Shown here one piece after another: positions 57,798-64,000 of a DNA stretch of 64,000 nucleotides. Each line of letters begins with the position of its first letter. The first letter of the stretch is position 1. Location of the stretch: the NCBI RefSeq assembly GCF_014197795.1, contig NZ_JACIGI010000010.1, forward strand, positions 1-64,000. The letters run 5' to 3'. The stretch is from Roseospira goensis (GTDB lineage: Bacteria; Pseudomonadota; Alphaproteobacteria; Rhodospirillales; Rhodospirillaceae). The position numbers and the translations under genes were made by a program. The notes below the pieces were generated by a model, which was not told where the DNA came from, ran no database searches, and saw only the letters and a program-made list of their open reading frames with translations.

Positions 57798-58373
57798 ATG
57801 ACACCAGGTCTCGCCTCCCTGATCGCCCGCCCCACCGACGGCAGTTCCGGCGCCGGGGCGGCAAAGGCTGCCGCCCTCAACACCCGGAACGCGGCACAAA
57901 CGGCCGCCCGGACCGGGGAGACCGGCGGCCCGCCTCGGGAGACACCCCCGGACGGGCGCAGCCAGGCGGCCCAGACGTTCCTCGATCTCATCGACGGCTC
58001 CCTTGAGGAGCGCTACTTTGAAATGTTGCTGGCCGCGAAAGGCTATATGCGCGAGCAGTTCGAGGCGCTGCCGCCCGAGAAGAAGCGGGAGGTGGACGAC
58101 GCGATCCGCCAGGAGATCCGCCAGAAGACCAAGGCCAAGGTCGAGGCCGGGCCCCAGGCCGACCCCACGTCGGCCGGCACCGCCGCGATCCCCGGCGCGC
58201 GCCTGGCGCTCGGAACGCTGGCCGCGACCGGTCACGCACCCCCCGACGCGACCGCGGCCGGACCGGTGTGGGACCTCCTGGGGCAGCCGGCCCGCCGCGA
58301 CGGTGGACCGTTCCGCCCGCCCGGCGACGCCGAGCCGGGCACCGGCCGCCCGTCCCGAACCACGCAGGCGTGA
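57798..58373 (+). CDS. Hypothetical protein with a central helical motif
   Basis: 191 residues, no signal peptide or membrane segment, unrecognised. The ordered part is central (residues about 57-110: FLDLIDGSLEERYFEMLLAAKGYMREQFEALPPEKKREVDDAIRQEIRQKTKAK), flanked by low-complexity Ala/Pro/Gly sequence. The ATG at 57798 has GGAGG 7 bases upstream. It lies 80 bp after the SEL1 gene on the same strand and ends at the terminator shared with the convergent ribosomal operon. Could belong to the same transcript as SEL1. Confidence 0.75.
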   Translation: MTPGLASLIARPTDGSSGAGAAKAAALNTRNAAQTAARTGETGGPPRETPPDGRSQAAQTFLDLIDGSLEERYFEMLLAAKGYMREQFEALPPEKKREVDDAIRQEIRQKTKAKVEAGPQADPTSAGTAAIPGARLALGTLAATGHAPPDATAAGPVWDLLGQPARRDGGPFRPPGDAEPGTGRPSRTTQA

Positions 58374-58406
58374 AAAAAGGGGGCCGGCCCGTTGGCCCGC
58401 CCCCTT
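58373..58406 (-). terminator. Terminator of the rplQ-end ribosomal operon
   Basis: On the minus strand a GC-rich stem (AAGGGGGCGGGCC facing GGCCGGCCCCCTT, one mismatch) is followed by TTTTTT (58378-58373). It lies about 200 bp beyond the rplQ stop, just past two palindromic elements, and overlaps the stop of the convergent hypothetical gene, so it probably stops both. Confidence 0.8.
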
Positions 58407-58465
58407 GTTCACCTGTGTCTCGTCTCTGTCTCGTCGGCGTTCTGTCCGACCAGACCGCCGCGACC

Positions 58466-58529
58466 TAGAGCCGATTGTACGAAATCGGAACCGCAAATGC
58501 GGTCCGATTTCGAACGTGACTCGGCTCTA
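58466..58529. repeat. REP-like palindromic element 1
   Basis: Terminal arms TAGAGCCGA (58466-58474) and TCGGCTCTA (58521-58529) enclose an inner inverted repeat (CGAAATCGGAACCGC facing GCGGTCCGATTTCG, one extra base). The whole 64 bp could form one long hairpin. It holds the sequence AATCGGAACC also found at 41101-41154. Likely a dispersed element; type not determined. Confidence 0.75.
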
Positions 58530-58541
58530 CATTGTTGATTT

Positions 58542-58605
58542 TAGAGCAGAGTACCGTGCCAAAATGGGACCGCGGCGCGATTCCATTTTGGCGCGATCTG
58601 CTCTA
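58542..58605. repeat. REP-like palindromic element 2, overlapping the rplQ stop
   Basis: Arms TAGAGCAG (58542-58549) and CTGCTCTA (58598-58605) flank an inner inverted repeat (GCCAAAATGG with CCATTTTGGC, a mismatched centre). The right arm's last three bases are the rplQ stop codon. It is 64 bp long like element 1, and the two are only 12 bp apart. Confidence 0.75.
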
Positions 58606-59031
58606 TGCCTCGTCGTCGTCGTCCTGGCCCCGGTTTTCCCAGGTCGGTCCGGCGTCGGTCGCCTTGGCGTCGGGGTCGCGGTCCACCAGTTCAATCACCG
58701 CCATCGGCGCCGCGTCGCCGTAGCGGAAACCGGCCTTCAGGACCCGGGTGTAGCCGCCGGGACGGGCCTGGTAGCGCTCGGCCAGGGTGGAGAACAGTTT
58801 CGCCACCACCTTCTCATCGCGCAGCTGTGCGAACGCCTGACGGCGGGCGTGTAGATCGCCGCGCTTGCCCAGCGTGATGAGCTTCTCGGCGATGGGCCGC
58901 AGTTCCTTGGCCTTGGGCAGGGTGGTCTTGATCTGCTCGTGCTTGAGCAGCGAGGCCGCCATGTTGGCGAACAGCGCCCGGCGGTGGCCGCGGGTGCGGC
59001 TGAACTTGCGATGCGCCATGCCGTGTCGCAT
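58603..59031 (-). CDS. rplQ: 50S ribosomal protein L17
   Basis: Large-subunit protein, 142 residues. The [24 protein letters not shown] start and the [22 protein letters not shown] core are diagnostic, with a short acidic tail ending in DDDDEA. The N-terminus has three added residues (GMA) against the E. coli MRHRK. It is last in the secY to rplQ gene order and lies 150 bp after rpoA. The stop codon is part of a palindromic element. Confidence 0.97.
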   Translation of the reverse strand: MRHGMAHRKFSRTRGHRRALFANMAASLLKHEQIKTTLPKAKELRPIAEKLITLGKRGDLHARRQAFAQLRDEKVVAKLFSTLAERYQARPGGYTRVLKAGFRYGDAAPMAVIELVDRDPDAKATDAGPTWENRGQDDDDEA

Positions 59032-59181
59032 GGGAGGCTCCTTTCACGTCTGGGCTTCGCGCGCGAAGCGGATCGGGGGACCCGCCACCACCCGGCCGCT
59101 CCGAAGAGGCGGCCGCGATGCCATGGCGGGCGGGGCCCGGGACGGGCCGGTGCGGGGCCGTTGGCCTCGGCCCCGCGGGGA

Positions 59182-60204
59182 TCAGTACGGCTCTTCGAGT
59201 TTCTTGGCCAGGTCCTCGATGTTCTCCGGCGGCCAGTTCGGAATCTCCATGCCCAGATGCAAGCCCATCTGGGACAGGACCTCCTTGATCTCGTTGAGCG
59301 ACTTGCGGCCGAAGTTCGGGGTGCGCAGCATCTCGGCCTCGGTCTTCTGGACCAGATCGCCGATGTAGATGATGTTGTCGTTCTTCAGGCAGTTGGCCGA
59401 GCGCACCGACAGCTCCAGTTCGTCCACCTTGCGCAGCAGGTTCTTGTTGAACGGCAGCTCCTCGTCCTCGCGCTCGGTCGGGGCGTGCTGCGGCTCCTCG
59501 AAGTTGATGAAGAGCTGAAGCTGGTCCTGAAGAATGCGGGCCGCCAGCGCCACGGCGTCGTCGGGCGTGATCGAGCCGTCGGTCTCCACCTGCATGGAGA
59601 GCTTGTCGAAGTCCGTCACCTGACCGACGCGGGTGTTCTCCACCTTGTACGAGACGCGGCGCACGGGGCTGAAGATGGCGTCGATCGGAATCAGGCCGAT
59701 GGGCGCATCCTCCGGCCGGTTCATCGGACCCGGGACATAGCCCTTGCCGGTGTTGACCGTCAGCTCCATCGACAGCGTGGCGCCCTCGTCCAGGTGGCAC
59801 AGCACCAGCTCGCCGTTCATGATCTCGATGTCGGCGCTGGTCTCGATCTGGCCGGCGGTGACCGGCCCGGGGCCGGTGGCCTTCAGGATCATGCGTCGCG
59901 GTCCCTCGACGTGCATGCGCACGGCGATGGACTTGACGTTGAGGATCACATCGGTGACATCCTCACGCACGCCCGGGATCGACGAGAACTCGTGCAGCAC
60001 ACCCTCGATCTGGATCGCGGTCACCGCCGCGCCCTGGAGCGACGACAGCAGCACGCGGCGCAGCGCATTGCCCAGGGTGATGCCGAAACCGCGCTCCAGG
60101 GGCTCGGCCACCACCGTGGCCAGGCGGCGCGGATCGGCGCCCGGCTGGACATTGAGCTTGTTGGGCTTGATGAGCTCCTGCCAGTTTTTCTGGATCAGCG
60201 ACAT
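59182..60204 (-). CDS. rpoA: DNA-directed RNA polymerase alpha subunit
   Basis: Dimerising scaffold of RNA polymerase and contact for UP elements and activators. 340 residues: N-terminal assembly domain (residues about 1-235, with [23 protein letters not shown]) and the C-terminal DNA-binding domain (about 255-325, [23 protein letters not shown] then [14 protein letters not shown]). Length is typical. It follows rpsK after 361 bp of gene-free sequence. Confidence 0.98.
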   Translation of the reverse strand: MSLIQKNWQELIKPNKLNVQPGADPRRLATVVAEPLERGFGITLGNALRRVLLSSLQGAAVTAIQIEGVLHEFSSIPGVREDVTDVILNVKSIAVRMHVEGPRRMILKATGPGPVTAGQIETSADIEIMNGELVLCHLDEGATLSMELTVNTGKGYVPGPMNRPEDAPIGLIPIDAIFSPVRRVSYKVENTRVGQVTDFDKLSMQVETDGSITPDDAVALAARILQDQLQLFINFEEPQHAPTEREDEELPFNKNLLRKVDELELSVRSANCLKNDNIIYIGDLVQKTEAEMLRTPNFGRKSLNEIKEVLSQMGLHLGMEIPNWPPENIEDLAKKLEEPY

Positions 60205-60565
60205 GGCGGTTTCCTGCGGCCGGGGTTGGCGGGGTCGGCTCCGCGCCGTTCTTCGGCGGCGGCGGGGGGCTGGCGCGGCGGTTCGCCAGCCCGGTCCCGA
60301 ACCGGAACCCGCTGGCCAGGGTGGCGGTGCCGTCGGACACCGGGACCCTGGACCGGGGACATGTTTCGCGGCGGGGGGACGCGGCGGCCCTCACCGGAGG
60401 GCCGGGGGCATGGGGCGGCGGACCGACCACCGCGACCGGGCGCCGCCCCTGCGCACGCACGACGGCGCCGGTCGGCGCGGCCCGGACGTCCCACAGCCCC
60501 CCGAACACGGTCGGTGGCGGGGACGACGCGGGGCCGCGCGCCCCGGCGCGCGCCCCTGATCCGCG
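60205..60565. other. Gene-free spacer between rpsK and rpoA
   Basis: 361 bp of GC-rich DNA with no supported gene. I see no clear promoter or T-tract terminator on the minus strand. It is longer than the usual rpsK-rpoA gap in a ribosomal operon. Confidence 0.6.
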
Positions 60566-60955
60566 TTACACGCGCCGGCGCTTGCGCGGCCGGCACCCGT
60601 TGTGCGGAATCGGTGTAACATCGCGGATGGCGGACACCGTGAAGCCGACGGCCTGAAGCGCACGCAGGGCCGATTCACGGCCCGAACCCGGCCCCTTCAC
60701 CTGCACCTCCAGGGTCTTCATGCCGTGCTCCTGGGCCTTGCGGCCGGCGTCCTCGGCCGCCACCTGCGCCGCGTACGGCGTGGACTTGCGCGAGCCCTTG
60801 AAGCCCTGCGAACCCGACGAAGACCAGGAAATGGCGTTGCCCTGGACGTCGGTGATGGTGATCTTGGTGTTGTTGAAGCTGGCGTTGACGTGCGCGATGC
60901 CGGAGGTGATGTTCTTCCGCTCGCGACGCTTGGGCCTCGCTGCTGGTTTGGCCAT
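60566..60955 (-). CDS. rpsK: 30S ribosomal protein S11
   Basis: Small-subunit platform protein, 129 residues. The [30 protein letters not shown] and [20 protein letters not shown] segments and the C-terminal [13 protein letters not shown] are diagnostic. Length fits exactly. Followed by rpoA, preceded by rpsM with a 177-bp gap. Confidence 0.98.
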   Translation of the reverse strand: MAKPAARPKRRERKNITSGIAHVNASFNNTKITITDVQGNAISWSSSGSQGFKGSRKSTPYAAQVAAEDAGRKAQEHGMKTLEVQVKGPGSGRESALRALQAVGFTVSAIRDVTPIPHNGCRPRKRRRV

Positions 60956-61132
60956 GGACTTGTCCTGTCTCGGCTGCGTCGTGATAGGGGCGTGATCGGG
61001 AGAGGCGCCATCGCCCGGGCACGGCGAGCGCCGCGTCCGGGCCAGGGTCGCCAGGGTCGGCGCGGGTCGCAGGCCCGGCGCCGCCCACCGGCTCCGAGGC
61101 CGGCGGGCGCGGACCGACCGGGCGGACGCCTG

Positions 61133-61501
61133 CTATTTCTTCTTGCCGGCGATCGGCTTGGCCGGCCCCTTGCGGGTCCGGGCGTTGGTGTGCGTCCGCT
61201 GACCGCGCACCGGCAGGCCCTTGCGGTGACGCAGGCCGCGGTAGCAGCCCAGGTCCATCAGCCGCTTGATGTTCATCGCCGTTTCGCGCCGCAGATCGCC
61301 CTCGACCTTGTAGTCGTTGTCGATCAGCTCGCGGATGCGCTGAATCTCGTCTTCGCCCAGATCATTGACCCGGCGCCCCCAGTCCACACCGACCTGCGAA
61401 CAGATCTGGCTGGCCTTGGTCCGCCCGATCCCGTAGACGTAGGTGAGCGCGACGCCCACCGGCTTTCCGCTCGGGACATTCACACCAGCGATTCGTGCCA
61501 A
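61133..61501 (-). CDS. rpsM: 30S ribosomal protein S13
   Basis: Head protein contacting tRNA and 16S rRNA, 122 residues. The N-terminal [29 protein letters not shown], the helix-two-turn-helix, and the C-terminal [19 protein letters not shown] with a basic tail are all present. Located 182 bp after adk. Confidence 0.98.
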   Translation of the reverse strand: MARIAGVNVPSGKPVGVALTYVYGIGRTKASQICSQVGVDWGRRVNDLGEDEIQRIRELIDNDYKVEGDLRRETAMNIKRLMDLGCYRGLRHRKGLPVRGQRTHTNARTRKGPAKPIAGKKK

Positions 61502-61683
61502 AACCCGCTCTCCTCAACCCAACAAACGAATGCTCGGCCCGTCACATCATGGGAGGGGCCGAATACAGCACAGACTGTCCTGGGGCGACGGCGACCGCCA
61601 AGGGCGCGGATTATAGGAACCCGCCGCCCCCTGTCAACCGCTGAGTCGCCACCGGTTTCGATTTCCCCGCCGCGGGGCAGGGC

Positions 61684-62346
61684 TCAGGCCACCCCCACCA
61701 CGCGCTCCATATCGGCGGTGACCGCATCCATATCCTGGGTGCCATCCACCACGCGCAGCAAGTCCCGCGCCTCATAGAATGGCTTCAGGGGCTCGGTCTG
61801 CTCGTGATAGGCGGCCAGCCGGCCCTTCACCGTCTCGGGATTGTCGTCCGACCGGCGCGTGAACTCGGTGTGGCCACAGTAGTCGCACTTGCCCTGGACC
61901 TCGGGCTGATGGAACGTGTCGTGGTAGTTGGCGCCGCAGTGGGCGCAGAAGAACCGCCCCGTCAGCCGCTCCAGCAGCCGCTCGTCCGGCACCCGCAACT
62001 CGATCACGGCGTCCAGCGGCGTGCCCTTGTCCCGCAGCAACGCCTCCAGCGCCTCGGCCTGGCCCACCGTGCGCGGCACGCCGTCCAGGATGAAGCCGTT
62101 GGCGCAGTCGGGCTGATCCAGCCGCTCCGAGATCACGCCCATGATCTCGTCGTCCGACACCAGCCGCCCCTCGTCGAGGATCGCCTTGACGCGCTGCCCG
62201 AGCGGCGTACCGTCGGCGATCGCCTTGCGCAGGATGTCCCCGGTGGAGAGCTGAGGCCAGCCGTGTTTTTCTTCCAAACGCTTCGCCTGGGTTCCCTTGC
62301 CACCGCCCGGCGGGCCCAGAAGGACGATCCGACGCGCCTCGCTCAT
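61684..62346 (-). CDS. adk: Adenylate kinase, zinc-binding long form
   Basis: Interconverts AMP, ATP and ADP. 220 residues: P-loop GPPGGGKGTQAKRL at the N-terminus, AMP-binding LSTGDILR and DGVPRTVGQAEAL, then a lid (residues about 125-165) with four Cys (CAHC and CDYC), so zinc-stabilised. ATG at 62346 overlaps the secY stop (4 bases), so it is coupled to it. The usual secY-adk pairing. Confidence 0.97.
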   Translation of the reverse strand: MSEARRIVLLGPPGGGKGTQAKRLEEKHGWPQLSTGDILRKAIADGTPLGQRVKAILDEGRLVSDDEIMGVISERLDQPDCANGFILDGVPRTVGQAEALEALLRDKGTPLDAVIELRVPDERLLERLTGRFFCAHCGANYHDTFHQPEVQGKCDYCGHTEFTRRSDDNPETVKGRLAAYHEQTEPLKPFYEARDLLRVVDGTQDMDAVTADMERVVGVA

Positions 62347-63692
62347 CCCCGTCTTCCCCTCAGCTTCGATTTCTTGATCAGGCCCTCGTACTGATGGGCC
62401 AACAGATGGCTCTGGACCTGGGCCACGGTGTCCATGGTGACCGTGACCACAATCAGGAGGCTGGTGCCGCCGAAGTAGAACGGCACGCCGACCTCGGCGA
62501 TCAGATACTCCGGCATGACGGAGATGGCGACCAGGTACAGCGCGCCGACCGCCGTCAGCCGCGTCAACACGTAGTCGAGATACTCCGCCGTGTTCTTGCC
62601 CGGCCGGATGCCCGGCACGAACCCACCGTACTTCTTCAGGTTCTCCGCCGTGTCCTCGGGGTTGAACACAACCGCAGTGTAGAAGAAGGCGAAGAAGATG
62701 ATGAGGGCCGAGTAGAGCGCCAGATAGAGCGGCTGCCCGTGACCCAACAGCGCGGTGATGCCGGTCAGCCACTCCGGCCCGCCCTGGCCGCCGCCGCTGA
62801 ACCCGGCCACCGTCATCGGCAGCAGCAGCAGCGAGCTGGCGAAGATCGGCGGAATCACGCCCGGCGTATTGATCTTCAGCGGCAGATGCGTGCTCTCGCC
62901 ACCGAACATCTTGTTGCCGCGTTGGCGCTTTGGATATTGCACCAGGATGCGCCGCTGCGCCCGCTCGATGAACACGATGAAGGCGATCACCGCCACCGCC
63001 AGAACCAGCAGGCCGACGATGATGACCGGCGACAGCGCCCCGGTGCGGCCCAACTCCAGGGTACTCGCCAACGCCACGGGCAGGTTGGCCACGATGCCGG
63101 CGAAGATGATGAGCGAGATGCCGTTGCCCACACCGCGGGCGGTGATCTGTTCGCCCAGCCACATCAGGAACAGCGTGCCCCCCACCAGGGTGACCACCGT
63201 CGTGAAGCGGAAGAACCACCCCGGGTCGATGACGGCGCTGGAGCCACCCGCGCTCATGCCCTCCAGGCCGACCGCGATGCCGTAGGCCTGCAAGGTGGTG
63301 ATGAACACCGTGAGGTAGCGGGTGTACTGGTTGATCTTCTTGCGGCCGGTCTCGCCCTCTTTCTTGAGCTGCTCCATCGTCGGGCTGATGGAGGTCATGA
63401 GCTGCATGATGATGGCGGCCGAAATGTACGGCATGATGTTCAGGGCAAAGATCGTCATGCGCGACAGCGCACCCCCGGCGAACATGTCGAACATGCCGAG
63501 GATGCCGCCCTGCTGCTGGGCGAAAATCGCCTCCAGCGCCACCGGGTCGATGCCCGGCAGGGGAATGTAGGTCCCCAGGCGATAAACGATGAGCGCACCC
63601 AGCGTGAACCAGATGCGCTTCTTGAGTTCGGTGGCCTTGGCGAGGACGCCGAAGTTGAGATTGGCGGCAAGCTGTTCGGCGGCGGACGCCAT
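62343..63692 (-). CDS. secY: Preprotein translocase subunit SecY
   Basis: Channel subunit of the Sec translocon, 449 residues with ten predicted membrane helices. Characteristic segments: YRLGTYIPLPGIDPVALEA at the first loop, LNIMPYISAAIIMQLMTSISPTMEQLKKEGE, RITARGVGNGISLIIFAGI-like (here EQITARGVGNGISLI), and the C-terminal cytosolic loop near GFVPGIRPGKNTAEYLDYVL. Length is normal. ATG at 63692 is 308 bp from the window end; no rplO end is seen before it. Confidence 0.97.
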   Translation of the reverse strand: MASAAEQLAANLNFGVLAKATELKKRIWFTLGALIVYRLGTYIPLPGIDPVALEAIFAQQQGGILGMFDMFAGGALSRMTIFALNIMPYISAAIIMQLMTSISPTMEQLKKEGETGRKKINQYTRYLTVFITTLQAYGIAVGLEGMSAGGSSAVIDPGWFFRFTTVVTLVGGTLFLMWLGEQITARGVGNGISLIIFAGIVANLPVALASTLELGRTGALSPVIIVGLLVLAVAVIAFIVFIERAQRRILVQYPKRQRGNKMFGGESTHLPLKINTPGVIPPIFASSLLLLPMTVAGFSGGGQGGPEWLTGITALLGHGQPLYLALYSALIIFFAFFYTAVVFNPEDTAENLKKYGGFVPGIRPGKNTAEYLDYVLTRLTAVGALYLVAISVMPEYLIAEVGVPFYFGGTSLLIVVTVTMDTVAQVQSHLLAHQYEGLIKKSKLRGRRG

Positions 63693-64000
63693 GCTCTACT
63701 CCCAAATCCGCGGACGGCCGGCCCCGGTGGTCGGCCCCGACCGTCCCTTCCGTGTGCGGCTTCGTGCGCGGCGCGGCCGGCGGCCGCTGCGGCCCCCGGC
63801 GCCGCCGGTGCGCGACTGCGCCCCCCGCTGCGACGACGAGGCGTCACGGCCTGTCCGTCCGTCCGACCAGCAGCCCGCGATTACACCCAGTTCGGGCGTC
63901 AGACGCAACCCCTGGGAGGATCGGGTCAACACCGACCACGCGGCCACCCGACCCTCCGAGGGGCAGCGTCGCCCCGCCGCGGCGGGGCGACGGCCCGTCG
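63693..64000. other. Gene-free sequence upstream of secY
   Basis: 308 bp to the window edge with no supported gene. It contains the palindrome at 63967-63992. The usual upstream neighbour rplO does not appear, so it either ends beyond the window or is absent here. Confidence 0.6.
63967..63992. promoter_or_regulatory. Perfect 26-bp palindrome upstream of secY
   Basis: CGTCGCCCCGCCG (63967-63979) directly adjoins its exact reverse complement (63980-63992), with no loop. There is no T-tract on either side. Could be a transcript end or protein-binding site about 275 bp before secY. Confidence 0.6.

Noticed and set aside
63696-63947. rplO end or another small gene on the minus strand
   Set aside because: The translation is Arg/Gly/Ser-rich without any L15 similarity and without a supporting ribosome site.

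Overview
The window is about 64 kb of very GC-rich DNA with dense, strongly GC3-biased genes. Gene content and order point to an alphaproteobacterium, most plausibly of the Rhodospirillales: the two-gene methylmalonyl-CoA mutase, the fabD-fabG-acpP-fabF-mltG block beside rpsF-rpsR-rplI, citramalate synthase, RND efflux genes, and the secY-adk-rpsM-rpsK-rpoA-rplQ segment. The genus is inferred from gene content only; there is no rRNA in the window.

Layout. 1-132: the 3' end of an ISL3-type transposase. 0.2-5.1 kb (minus): methylmalonyl-CoA mutase large and small subunits, then a small DksA/TraR zinc-finger protein. 5.2-11.3 kb (minus): type II fatty-acid synthesis block fabD, fabG, acpP, fabF, followed by mltG and a family 4 glycosyltransferase. 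11.3-14.3 kb (plus): rpsF, rpsR, a DUF2232-like membrane protein and rplI, closed by a clear hairpin terminator. 14.4-21.9 kb: ygfZ (minus), then three glycosyltransferases, a dihydroorotase-type amidohydrolase and citramalate synthase (plus). 22-28 kb (minus): a tripartite RND efflux operon with an extra small gene at its 3' end. 28.3-34.5 kb (minus): tamA and tamB. 34.7-37.5 kb (plus): a TrmJ-like RNA methyltransferase and a SulP anion transporter. 37.5-41.3 kb: an accessory-looking stretch with an HTH-PAS regulator/acyltransferase-like pair, a divergent small gene, three sets of tandem DNA repeats (including nine 14-bp units) and an XRE regulator. 41.3-44.1 kb (minus): NAD synthetase and a proline-rich exported protein. 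44.3-58.4 kb: a surface-glycan locus. 58.4-63.7 kb (minus): rplQ, rpoA, rpsK, rpsM, adk and secY, ending at a strong terminator.

How the genes work together. Most of the window is core metabolism, envelope assembly and translation. The most distinctive part is the glycan locus at 44.3-57.7 kb. Five minus-strand genes are joined by four successive 4-base stop/start overlaps: a 1606-residue multidomain protein (DUF115-like, glycosyltransferase, FkbM methyltransferase, membrane/coiled-coil and a second methyltransferase), a radical SAM protein, a family 2 glycosyltransferase, a tandem double family 4 glycosyltransferase and a small TPR-like membrane protein. They are flanked by an O-antigen ligase-like protein and a SEL1-repeat lipoprotein on the plus strand. 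I infer a surface or flagellin glycan assembly-and-modification system, but its product cannot be read from sequence.

The second region of interest is 37.5-41.2 kb, where two putative regulators, an acyltransferase-like protein and unusual repeat DNA lie together. Start codons, operator roles of repeats and substrate assignments are inferences and are marked as such in the entries.
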